The translations under genes and the position numbers were made by a program. DNA of 48,772 bases from IMG/VR virus record IMGVR_UViG_3300048834_001324, positions 1 to 48,772 of that record, one strand, 5' to 3'. Each line of letters starts with the position of its first letter. The stretch's first letter is position 1. The stretch is from a virus. Shown piece by piece: positions 14,742 through 23,726 of this stretch. A model generated the notes under the pieces. It was not told where the DNA came from and ran no database searches. It saw only the letters and a program-made list of their open reading frames with translations.

Positions 14742-17700
14742 GTGGACATTGGAACACTCAGAGCAATTTTAGAAGCCGACACAAAAGCCTTTGACGCCGC
14801 TCTTGACCGCGCCGAAACACGTCTTAAATCTTTTGCTCAAACCGCCTCTAATATCAATGTTCGCCTGAATACCAGCGGCGCGATAAAAGAAGTTACAGAG
14901 TTAGGCCGCGCCATGCGCGGCATCGTTGACAAGAACATTGCCGTCAACGTCAACACCAGTGGCGCGATTGCGCAAGTCACGGCGCTGGGGCAATCACTCC
15001 AAAGTGTGCAGCAGCAAGCCGCCTCCGCAGGGTTGTCTGGCGGCGCAAGAGGCGGAATCTTGTCGTCACGGTTCGATCCGTGGGGTGACAAAACCAAAGC
15101 TCAACGCGCGAATTTCGCGTCGCCGTGGTCACCGATGATTGCCGAGCAGAAGAAAGCCTTTGCGGAGACAAAAAGGCTCGAATCCGAAGCCGCTCAGAAC
15201 ACAAAATCACGCTTAGAGGACGCAAGGCAAGCCAATCTTGCCAGCGAGCGAGACGCGGCGCAAATCCGTCAAAAAGAAATCGCCGCACTGCGCGCCAATA
15301 TCGAAGAGCGCGCCCGTGTCGAGCAAGAAGGTTTCTTGCGCGCCCGTAAAACACAAGAGGCATACGGCGCAGCGCTCGCGCAAGACCTTGAAAACCAGCA
15401 AAAGTCACACGGGCGGTTTACGGACAGATTCGGCCAGCCTCAAACCGTCCACCTTCCGTTCGGCCAGCGGATGCAGAACCTGCAACGCAGCGGGTATTAT
15501 GACCTTGCCGCAGGCGCATCATTGACCGCAGCTGTAACCGCGCCTGTGGTGGGAGCCGGAATCGGCGTCGCAAAATCCGCAGCGGATTTTCAGGAATCCA
15601 TGCAGCACGTGGTGACGCTGACCGACATCGGCAAGAGCGAATTGGCGGGATTGAAAGAGAGCGTCTTAGAGCTATCGTCCGATCCGAACATCCGCCAAAG
15701 CCCAAAAGAACTGGCGGACGCGCTGTACTACGTCGCCTCGACCGGATTGCACAGCGCGGATGCCATGCAAGTCCTCAAGGCGTCCGCTTATGGCGCAAGT
15801 GCGGGTTTGGGTTCCACGCAAACCATCGCCAACACGGTTACAACGGTGCTGGACGCCTACGGACTATCCGCAGACAAAGCCTCGCGCGTGACCGATGTAT
15901 TGACCGAAGCGGTTAGGAAGGGTAAAGGCGAGGCAAGTGCCTACGCGGGGGCTTTCCCAAAGGTCATCGCCATTGCCGCGCAAGCCGGAGTGACCTTTGA
16001 AGAAGTCGCGGCGCAAATGGCCAGTGCAACGCGCGTAGGCTTGACACCATCAGAGACCGGCACGGCGCTTCGCCAAATCTTCAATAACCTGATTGACCCA
16101 TCGGAAAAAGCGCAGCGCGCGATGCAGAAACTCGGCACCAGCGCTGATGAAATCCGCAGCAAACTCAAGTTTGAAGGATTGTTCAACACTCTCAAAGACC
16201 TGATGGCGCGCAGCGGCGGCGACATTGGGCCTATCACGGAACTGTTCGGCAGCATCCGCGCGCTGACCGCGTTCCTTTCTACGACCGGAACCGGCACGCT
16301 TCAAGCTTACAAAGAGACGCTCGATGACATTCAGGGCGCGAACGGCTCCGCCATGAGAGCGGCGGGGATCGCCAGCGAGACCTTTGAGTTCCAAGTCGCC
16401 AAGCTAAAATCCACCATCGAAAAAACCGCTATTTCTATCGGCAGCGAGTTTTTGCCGCAACTCACAAAGCTGGTGGAGACAATGGGCACCACTATCCCCT
16501 CCGCTTTGAACGATTCCATCGCGGCATGGAACGCACTACCCGCGCCTATACAGAAGGTATTAACGCTTCTTGGCGGAGCGGTTTTGTTGTTAGGCCCCAT
16601 CAAGATGCTCAGCGGCACGCTCAAAATTATGGGGAGTGCGCTGGGATCAATCGTTCAGGTTCTTGGGAACGCCGGACAACTCATCGTGTTCTTCGACAAG
16701 CTCAAAGGCATGGGTGCTGCTATCTCGGGCATCGGCACTGCTATCTCGGGCATCGGCACGGCGTTGCGCACCGGTGGCGGTATCGCGGGCATCGGCACGG
16801 CGTTGCGAGCGGAGGGCGGTATCGCGGGCGCGCTGGGCATCGGTAGTGGCGGTGCGCTTGCTGCTGGTGGCGTGGCGGCGACGATTGGCGGGTTGGTGGT
16901 GATTCTTGAATCATTGGCCGTTGTGGCGGAGTTAGCAGGCACCGCGTTCTATAACTACCAAGCCAAACTGGAAGATGCAAAAACCGCGCAGCACAACCTC
17001 AAAATGGGCGCGGACGCAATGGCGAAGTCGCTTGACCGTATCGCCAAATTCGGACGTGGCGACAACGCGATTCAGGCATTTGCCAAGAAAGCTCGCGCAG
17101 AGATAAAGGCCGCAAAAGGCGACGCCGGAAAACTGGTCGGAGTACTCGAAAGTCTGGAAAAAAAGCGCATAGAAGTCGGCAAGAACATGAGTCTTGACCC
17201 ATCTGGCAAGGCGATGCTTTTAGACCAAATAAGCCGACTTAAGGCTCAAATCGAAAACCGGCTTGGCAATATCAACGCAAACATGGTTGCGCCAGACGTG
17301 GCAAGCGCTGTCAATCACGCTTTGCAGCCGTCTAATCAGGGCGCACCTTCGTTTGAGGACATGATGAACGGGCGTGGCATACCTGCCAATTCCACGCCGC
17401 AAAACCAACGCACCTATGTCCGCAACATGAAAGACAAAGACCTATTTGCCGAAAAAGCGAAATGGGATAACTTGTCTAAACAGGGTGCCAAGCTGAACAT
17501 AGAACAGCGCACGCGCCGCGAGGACGTGTACGACGATTACTACCGTCGTAAAGACCAAATTCAAAAAGCTCGTGAAGAGCAAAAAGGCAAGGCTGCGGAC
17601 GCTGCACGCTCCGCATCGGATCGCCAGCAGGAAATCGCACAGCAGAACGCTGACCGCCTGCGCGACATCGAACAGAAGCAACTCAACGACCGCGCGCAGA

Positions 17701-20700
17701 TGTGGGAGCGGTTTGGCAATCAAGCCGAAAGCGTGATTGGCCGCATTACGCAACTGCAAGAACAGGCGGGAGCCGCCGGAGAGAAAACGGCCAAATCGCG
17801 CATGGAAGCCGAAATGCTCAAGCGCGCTTACGATGGGATACCAGAGCCACTTAAACGAGCTGTTGTGGAACTGGCGGGTATCGAAGCGAAGATGCAAAAA
17901 ATCGTGGGCATCCGCGATTCATTCAGGGGCGTGTTTAACGACATGCTCAAGGGGTTGTCCGCTGAGGATTCTGCGCCTCTTCGCGCAATCATGGCGAAGG
18001 TGGGAAAAAGCCTAAACCTTCCGGCGCAGTGGAAAGAAGCCCAGCAAAGAGGCGATGTGCTGTCACGCCGCGTCACTGGTGCTGCTGAAAGCAATGCCGC
18101 GTCCTTGTCGGCGCAAAGTGAAGCGCTGAGATATGGCGGCGGAGCGGAATCATCGGGCGTAGGTAATGCTATCGCAAAAACCGCGATGACAATGCAAACC
18201 AGCGGCGCGGCAAGGGGTTTTGTTCACCTCTGCGAGTCATTAGCGCGAACGACAGTCCAAAAAACCACACATGCATACGACCAATACTTTAGTCGCAAGT
18301 CGGCACTGGCGTCTATGCGCAACTTTCAGCGCGCCGGAATCGGCACCCCCTACACCCCTGGTATGCCAGTCGCTCCTGGCGGACTACTTTATTCATCTTC
18401 CTTAGGTCGAGGTTTCGGCCACGTTGTCACCATTGGAGCAAACGGAGAGCGACTGGATCAGTACGGAAAAAACCGCTTCGCCTCCCGTAATTTTCAGTGG
18501 TATGTGCCACCTCCGGGCGCGTCGTCAGGCGGCGCAGCTACACTGCCATTTTCGGCCAAAGGCGGGGGCGCGCCCGGAGGGCTTGCGCCGTCTGAATTAG
18601 ATATGGTGCTGGGGCAGTACAAGCCACTCCCGAAATCATGGGGCGGCATGACGCGCTATCAGCGCTTGCAGCCAGAGCAAACCAACCAGCACCAGCAGGC
18701 AGTAGAAGCACAGTTGTTAGAATTGCTAAAAAATGGCGCTAAAATTTCAGGCGCTACGATGTGGGAATCCCGCAAAGCGGCAGTCATGCGTGACGCTCAG
18801 GAATCAGCGCGCACCCAAACCAACGCCGTGTGGGATTCTGTGCGCGAGATGAATAAAAAGATTCGGCTCATCGGCAAAGAAGAGAACCCCTACCTTGTCC
18901 TTCTTGAAGAGTTCGAGCATGGCGCACGTCAAAAAACCAGCAAAGGTGCAAAAAGCGCTGCGCTTGCGACTTCACTCCACGAACTTGTTGCCAACGCAGA
19001 ACACGCCACCAAGAAAGCAGGTGAAGAGTTACGCAAGAAAACGCGAATCTCGCTCGAAAACTCTTCCATGTTTAATGACCCCGAGTTTTCTTCTGCGCGC
19101 TATGGCCAACTCCAAAAAGCATCGCAAAACCGTGATGAGGTGTGGCAACGCAAAGACCTTAAAGACATGCTCGCAATCGCCGAAGCGAAGAGAGAAAGAG
19201 GCGACAATGCAGGCGCGGCGCGATTGCGCGCTAAAGCAAACGCATTGGCGCAGTCTGATATAGCCGCAAGGAACAACGCCGACAGATCAGACCGCATCCG
19301 TGCCGCCGGTGAAGCCTACGGGCAAATGGCCGAGCAGCACCGCGAAGAAATCGGATTGCTTGAGTATGAAATGAAGCTTCAGAAGAATCTGGCCATGACG
19401 CAAAAGCAGAGGGAAGAGTCGCTTGCGATGGAAAAAGCGCGACGCGACGAGGCGAAGCGGATTGCTGACGCGGTGGGTTACGTGTCGCCGGACGATCCTC
19501 GTATCGCAAACGCCGCGCTCATGGCGAGCGAATCCTACAAGGCGAAGGCTGCTTTAGATGCACTGAAAGAAAGTCACGAGAAAGCGGCGGCTGCGGCGAA
19601 AAAGCAGGAGGAAGACTTGCAGGACTTGCAACGCGCTCTTGCCACTATTGGCGACGAGAGCGGACGCGCCGCTCTGGAGTATGACTTGCAGTTTGGCAGC
19701 ATGAAAGATTTATCTGGCCTTGAAAAAGCGCGAAAGCTTAGTGACTTTGACGCAAAGAGGAAGGCGCAAAACGACGCCTCTTATTACAAGGGCATTTACG
19801 ATAGCGATGCCGAATTTGAATCTGGGAACACCCTCACCAATCGCGGTAAACTGGAAGCTCAATTGAAGGCTCGGGCACGCATGGAAAATTACTATCGCGC
19901 TTCCGTTCCAAGTTATCGCGCCGAAGACCATACCGATGAAGACACGCAAGCCCGCCGCGTCGCCGACCGTGCCGATGCGCAAGAACGTATTCGTTATGCA
20001 CTGGACGCACAAAAGCAAATCGAAATGTCTTTGGCGCGAACCGCCGTTGAGAAGCAAGCACTCGAAGAGAAGTATCAGGCTTTGCTTCAAAGCCGCTTAG
20101 AGATGCTGGGCTATGCGCAGAGCGACGCGGACAGAGCGGCTCAAGCCGAAAAAAATCGCGTGGACGAGATGGCCGCAGCGTCGCAAGATGCGCTGGATAA
20201 ATGGCGTGAAAATTCCGAGGAAATGAAAAATATTTTACGCGGCGCGCTCGAAGAAGGCATGAAGGACGGCGCGCTGGCCGGTGTTAAGTCATTCTTTACC
20301 CGCGTGAAGGACGCCGTTCTCAGTCGGGGCATGGATGCCATCGCAGAACACTTATCCGGCAACCTTTTCGGCCACAAGCCGAAGCAGGCAAACGGCGAAA
20401 GTATCATCGGCACGCTGGGCGGCTTCGCGCTTTCGCAAGTCGCGCCCTCAGCGAGTGGCATTGCTGGGCAATTGTTCCCACAAAGTGCGCCTGCACACGG
20501 GGGCGCGGTCAATGCCAATACCATTGTGGTGAATGGCCGCACCGTCAATGTCAACGGCAATACCGGAATGACGATGGGCACGCAAGCCTCTTCGCCGCTT
20601 TCGGTTGTGCAATCGTTGGGCGGCATAGTCTCCGCATTTTCGGGGCACGGCAGCAGTCGGGGCATGAACGGCGTGCGATTTTCTGGGGGCGGAGGTGCTT

Positions 20701-20708
20701 TGGTTTGA
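14742..20708 (+). CDS. Tape measure protein with embedded peptidase-like domain
   Basis: The 1988-residue protein starts at GTG after AAGGCGG. It sets tail length and is ejected with the DNA. A TP901/PhageMin-type domain covers about residues 275-600 (ADFQESMQHVV, SADKASRVTDVLTEAVRKGK, GLTPSETGTALRQIFNNL). Hydrophobic segments lie near 603-625 and 704-735, separated by Gly/Ala repeats (AISGIGT). Residues about 1160-1265 look like a Cys-His (CHAP/NlpC-like) hydrolase: HLCESLARTT, then APGGLLYSSS and GHVVTIGANGE. Residues 1300-1850 are long charged helices. Its stop overlaps the next start by four bases. At about 0.15 nm per residue the tail would be near 300 nm. Confidence 0.85.
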   Translation: MDIGTLRAILEADTKAFDAALDRAETRLKSFAQTASNINVRLNTSGAIKEVTELGRAMRGIVDKNIAVNVNTSGAIAQVTALGQSLQSVQQQAASAGLSGGARGGILSSRFDPWGDKTKAQRANFASPWSPMIAEQKKAFAETKRLESEAAQNTKSRLEDARQANLASERDAAQIRQKEIAALRANIEERARVEQEGFLRARKTQEAYGAALAQDLENQQKSHGRFTDRFGQPQTVHLPFGQRMQNLQRSGYYDLAAGASLTAAVTAPVVGAGIGVAKSAADFQESMQHVVTLTDIGKSELAGLKESVLELSSDPNIRQSPKELADALYYVASTGLHSADAMQVLKASAYGASAGLGSTQTIANTVTTVLDAYGLSADKASRVTDVLTEAVRKGKGEASAYAGAFPKVIAIAAQAGVTFEEVAAQMASATRVGLTPSETGTALRQIFNNLIDPSEKAQRAMQKLGTSADEIRSKLKFEGLFNTLKDLMARSGGDIGPITELFGSIRALTAFLSTTGTGTLQAYKETLDDIQGANGSAMRAAGIASETFEFQVAKLKSTIEKTAISIGSEFLPQLTKLVETMGTTIPSALNDSIAAWNALPAPIQKVLTLLGGAVLLLGPIKMLSGTLKIMGSALGSIVQVLGNAGQLIVFFDKLKGMGAAISGIGTAISGIGTALRTGGGIAGIGTALRAEGGIAGALGIGSGGALAAGGVAATIGGLVVILESLAVVAELAGTAFYNYQAKLEDAKTAQHNLKMGADAMAKSLDRIAKFGRGDNAIQAFAKKARAEIKAAKGDAGKLVGVLESLEKKRIEVGKNMSLDPSGKAMLLDQISRLKAQIENRLGNINANMVAPDVASAVNHALQPSNQGAPSFEDMMNGRGIPANSTPQNQRTYVRNMKDKDLFAEKAKWDNLSKQGAKLNIEQRTRREDVYDDYYRRKDQIQKAREEQKGKAADAARSASDRQQEIAQQNADRLRDIEQKQLNDRAQMWERFGNQAESVIGRITQLQEQAGAAGEKTAKSRMEAEMLKRAYDGIPEPLKRAVVELAGIEAKMQKIVGIRDSFRGVFNDMLKGLSAEDSAPLRAIMAKVGKSLNLPAQWKEAQQRGDVLSRRVTGAAESNAASLSAQSEALRYGGGAESSGVGNAIAKTAMTMQTSGAARGFVHLCESLARTTVQKTTHAYDQYFSRKSALASMRNFQRAGIGTPYTPGMPVAPGGLLYSSSLGRGFGHVVTIGANGERLDQYGKNRFASRNFQWYVPPPGASSGGAATLPFSAKGGGAPGGLAPSELDMVLGQYKPLPKSWGGMTRYQRLQPEQTNQHQQAVEAQLLELLKNGAKISGATMWESRKAAVMRDAQESARTQTNAVWDSVREMNKKIRLIGKEENPYLVLLEEFEHGARQKTSKGAKSAALATSLHELVANAEHATKKAGEELRKKTRISLENSSMFNDPEFSSARYGQLQKASQNRDEVWQRKDLKDMLAIAEAKRERGDNAGAARLRAKANALAQSDIAARNNADRSDRIRAAGEAYGQMAEQHREEIGLLEYEMKLQKNLAMTQKQREESLAMEKARRDEAKRIADAVGYVSPDDPRIANAALMASESYKAKAALDALKESHEKAAAAAKKQEEDLQDLQRALATIGDESGRAALEYDLQFGSMKDLSGLEKARKLSDFDAKRKAQNDASYYKGIYDSDAEFESGNTLTNRGKLEAQLKARARMENYYRASVPSYRAEDHTDEDTQARRVADRADAQERIRYALDAQKQIEMSLARTAVEKQALEEKYQALLQSRLEMLGYAQSDADRAAQAEKNRVDEMAAASQDALDKWRENSEEMKNILRGALEEGMKDGALAGVKSFFTRVKDAVLSRGMDAIAEHLSGNLFGHKPKQANGESIIGTLGGFALSQVAPSASGIAGQLFPQSAPAHGGAVNANTIVVNGRTVNVNGNTGMTMGTQASSPLSVVQSLGGIVSAFSGHGSSRGMNGVRFSGGGGALV

Positions 20709-21295
20709 GCATCATCATTGACAACGCGCGCCTACCGCTTGACCCGCAATTAGAAATGGAAGGCGGCCCGACTTTTCAGACGCAAGTCACTAAAACCAAC
20801 GGCGGCTACCGGTTCGCTAATAGCAACTGGGAGTATGCCTTGTGGCACGTGCGCATCCGCTTCGTCAACTACTCAGCGCTCATGCAAAAAATCGTGGGGT
20901 TTTGGCTGGCGAGAAAAGGCCCCGCGCGCGGATTTATCATCGAAGACCCCTTTGACCACGACGACAACGGATGGGGAAAAGTCGCGCTCGTCAGCGGCAG
21001 TTATCGGCTCGTGAAGGAGTACCCCGACGACGTTGCGCCCTACAAGCGGCTTATCACGCGCCCGAAGACTGGCACGGTAACGCTGACCGGCGTCGCCAAA
21101 AGTGGCGGCGGCACTTGCACGGAGTCGGATGTTGATTTGACGACCGGTATTATCGCCAACGCAACCAGCACCGGCACTGCTACTTACGAGTTTGAGATTC
21201 CCGTCGCTTTTACCTCAGACGGCCTGAAGTTCAATTATCAGGTCGGAGATGTCGCAGAGATGGCGGAGCTTGAGGCCGAGGAGTTGCGAGTATGA
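20705..21295 (+). CDS. Distal tail protein, DUF2460 family
   Basis: The 196-residue protein starts at a TTG overlapping the tape measure stop, with GGAGG nine bases upstream. It shows the DUF2460 pattern seen in GTA-like and lambda-like tails: PTFQTQVTKTNGGYRFANSNWEY, ARKGPARGFIIEDPFDHDD, RLVKEYPDD, KRLITRPKTGTVTL and VDLTTGIIA. It probably forms the distal tail ring joining the tube to the hub. It overlaps the following gene by four bases (ATGA). Confidence 0.75.
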   Translation: MSIIIDNARLPLDPQLEMEGGPTFQTQVTKTNGGYRFANSNWEYALWHVRIRFVNYSALMQKIVGFWLARKGPARGFIIEDPFDHDDNGWGKVALVSGSYRLVKEYPDDVAPYKRLITRPKTGTVTLTGVAKSGGGTCTESDVDLTTGIIANATSTGTATYEFEIPVAFTSDGLKFNYQVGDVAEMAELEAEELRV

Positions 21296-22965
21296 GCTCG
21301 ATAGGCAGCGGCACAACCGGAAACTCATCCATCCACAGTTTCGATGGCCTGCTGCCGGTCGCGTGCAGGCCGGGCTTCTCGGCCTCCCTGCCATTAAAGC
21401 TGGCCGTGCTGACCGCGAGCAGCATGGACAATTCGTGGACGGTGTCACCGGTCGCGCAATCGGTCTTTGGCCTCATCAATAACGGCACCACGGCCAACAG
21501 CGACCAGCCGAACGGATGGACATTTACCAGCTTTGCAGTGGACGGCGGAAGCTCTTTTTCGGAAGACGGCGGGTTCACATTCAAGTATCCGTCCGCATCG
21601 GTCACGGTGGGCGTTCCCATCGGCGCGACGCTCGGGTTGTATCTTGTCACTTATCGAGACACTGCCGGATTCAGCGGCGTCTACAACGCACTGCTTTCGG
21701 TGAGTTTGACGGCTGGCACTGGCATCGCCGCGCCGACGGTCTACAATATCACTGCCGAAAGCGCGCAGTTCGATGCGCCAACGCCGCTCGTCACCGGCTT
21801 TGCGTCTTACAGGCCGGAGTTCTACGACCCTCTCGCGGCGATGTGGCGCTCGGCAGGCGCCAACCTGCTCGCGGGCGAAACCGCAACCGCTTCGTTCTTG
21901 GAGCCGGACACCGGCGGTTACAAGGCGCGTTTCGTCGGCATACCGGCGACCGGCTACGGTGACGCAGAATCAGAGGGAGCCGAAAGCGCTGAGTTCACAA
22001 CGCTCGCCGCGCCGGAGCCTACGGTGTGTTCCATGCACGCGCTGGGCAAAGACATCAGCACTGCTTACAAGGCGCATCTCGACAACTCGGTTACGACGCG
22101 CGCGTTCCTTTACAAACTTAAGCGACGCGACGGCGTAACGCTTGGCTTCACGGGACACGACCGCGATATTGACGGCGACAGCATCACGCGAGGCGGGGTA
22201 GCAGTGCCTGAATGCGTTGGCGTCCTCTTTGAATCCAGCACCGGCATCTCGCCGACTGGCCTGCAATCCAAGCTTTCGATGGATCAGGATAACATGGAGA
22301 TCATGTCTGCCTTAACATCGGACGCGATCACCGAAGCCGATCTCAACGCAGGCGTTTACGACTTCGCCGAAGTTTGGGTGATGGAGTGCAATTATGCCGA
22401 TTTAACGCAAGGCATTCTTGCTTACAAATATGGGCGCATCGGGCGCATTTTTTTCGATGGCATGACGTTTCGTGCCGAGACCAACAGTCTTTCCGAACTC
22501 ACGGAAAACAAAGTTGTGGAAGAGACCTCGTTGCTTTGCCGCGCCAAGAAGTTTGGTGACGCGCGCTGCAAGAAGAATCTCGCAGGCAATTCCGTTGACG
22601 GCTTTGCAATCACGATCAATGGCACGATTGATTCCGTGGATTCGGGGAAACCCGATCGGAAATTCACCAGTTCGCAGGTAAACGGCTACCCCGTTAATCG
22701 CCTGACCTACGGATGGATGAAGATCACCGACGCGGGAAGCGACAACTACAACTTGGAGCGCCCCGTGCGCAGCAACACCGGCAGCGGCGAAGTCGAGCTT
22801 GACGAGCCGTTCCCCTACCCGTTGGCGGCGGGCGACACTTTTCAGGCGATTTGCGGTTGCCCGAGACGGATACGGGATTGCTGGGAGACCTACGACAACG
22901 CAGTTAATTTTCAGGGCGAGCCGTACATCCCGGGCGTCTCTGTTTACGACATCAATCGCGCTTAA
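21292..22965 (+). CDS. Tail hub protein, DUF2163/gpL-like, with extra N-terminal domain
   Basis: The 557-residue product carries DUF2163 from about residue 254 (AYKAHLDNSVTTRAFLYKLK, GFTGHDRDIDGD) and the BR0599-type C-terminus (ICGCPRRIRDCW, AVNFQGEPYIPG). Four to five cysteines (SLLCRAKKFGDARC near 415-425, CGC and C near 520-530) match those that hold an iron-sulfur cluster in lambda gpL and the GTA hub. The first 250 residues are an additional beta-rich region that normal DUF2163 proteins lack. It lies between DUF2460 and NlpC/P60 genes, the conserved GTA-like order. Confidence 0.75.
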   Translation: MSSIGSGTTGNSSIHSFDGLLPVACRPGFSASLPLKLAVLTASSMDNSWTVSPVAQSVFGLINNGTTANSDQPNGWTFTSFAVDGGSSFSEDGGFTFKYPSASVTVGVPIGATLGLYLVTYRDTAGFSGVYNALLSVSLTAGTGIAAPTVYNITAESAQFDAPTPLVTGFASYRPEFYDPLAAMWRSAGANLLAGETATASFLEPDTGGYKARFVGIPATGYGDAESEGAESAEFTTLAAPEPTVCSMHALGKDISTAYKAHLDNSVTTRAFLYKLKRRDGVTLGFTGHDRDIDGDSITRGGVAVPECVGVLFESSTGISPTGLQSKLSMDQDNMEIMSALTSDAITEADLNAGVYDFAEVWVMECNYADLTQGILAYKYGRIGRIFFDGMTFRAETNSLSELTENKVVEETSLLCRAKKFGDARCKKNLAGNSVDGFAITINGTIDSVDSGKPDRKFTSSQVNGYPVNRLTYGWMKITDAGSDNYNLERPVRSNTGSGEVELDEPFPYPLAAGDTFQAICGCPRRIRDCWETYDNAVNFQGEPYIPGVSVYDINRA

Positions 22966-23032
22966 TGGATTCTGTAGCCATTGTGTATCGGATGGAAACT
23001 TACAGCCTAATAACTACGAGAGGAGAATGTAG

Positions 23033-23302
23033 ATGAAAATCAAAATTAACATAAATCCTAATGAAGACGGGAAAGACGAGGGTGCAAGTGCGCGCAATGT
23101 GCAAGTTTTTGTTGATGGCAAGGACATTGCGAACAGGTTGATTTCAATCCACACTGATATTGACGTGCATAGTGTCCCAATAGTCACTATGCAGGTGTCC
23201 CCCACATCGCTTGAAGTCGAGGGGGATTTTGAAAGGTGGGCAATAGAAGAGGTGCCATTTCCGCGAATTGATGATGCGAGAAAAGCTCTTTCGGGAGGCT
23301 GA
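23033..23302 (+). CDS. Small conserved-type phage tail-region protein
   Basis: This 89-residue protein starts after GAGAGGAGAATGTAG. It begins MKIKININPN and continues VQVFVDGKDIANRLISI and VPIVTMQVSPTSLEVEGD, a pattern common in small phage proteins of unknown role. It is more AT rich than its neighbours and interrupts the usual DUF2163-NlpC order, so it may be a late insertion. Its end overlaps the start of the peptidase gene by 32 bp. No function is assigned. Confidence 0.6.
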   Translation: MKIKININPNEDGKDEGASARNVQVFVDGKDIANRLISIHTDIDVHSVPIVTMQVSPTSLEVEGDFERWAIEEVPFPRIDDARKALSGG

Positions 23303-23720
23303 GCGCCTCATTGGAACCAATTACCACCACCAAGGCCGCGACCCCGAAGGCTTGGGTGTGGACTGCGCGGGGCTGGTTATCGCGGCGCTGCTGCGCGCCG
23401 GATGGGAGCCTCGGCGTGCCGAGACTCTCGCCATGCAAGATTACCGGCGCATCCCTGATGGCGTGATGCTGCGCGATTACGTGCTGGGCGAGTGCGAAGA
23501 GATAGCGAAGCCGGACGCAATCGCCGGAGACTTGGTATTATTTGCATTCGGCAGTGACCCGCAACACTTGGCGGTTATCGTGCCCACGCCCGAAGGCTTG
23601 ACTGGAACCTATTTGGTTCATGCCGTCAACGGTCGTGGCGTGGTCAAACATCGTTACGCGACCGAATGGCGCAACCGCACCGTCGGATTCTTTCGCGTTC
23701 TTGGCATAGACGAAAACTGA
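23271..23720 (+). CDS. NlpC/P60-family tail peptidase (gpK-like)
   Basis: The 149-residue protein has the NlpC/P60 triad pattern: Cys32 in GVDCAGLVIA, His99 in DPQHLAVIV and a third polar residue near His117 (LVHAVNG). These enzymes are assembled in the tail tip and cut peptidoglycan peptides at infection. ATG 23271 or 23274 (or TTG 23268) could start it; GAGGTG lies about 20 bp upstream. It sits between the hub and tail tip genes as in lambda (L-K-I-J) and GTA clusters. Confidence 0.75.
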   Translation: MMREKLFREAERLIGTNYHHQGRDPEGLGVDCAGLVIAALLRAGWEPRRAETLAMQDYRRIPDGVMLRDYVLGECEEIAKPDAIAGDLVLFAFGSDPQHLAVIVPTPEGLTGTYLVHAVNGRGVVKHRYATEWRNRTVGFFRVLGIDEN

Positions 23721-23726
23721 TACGAC

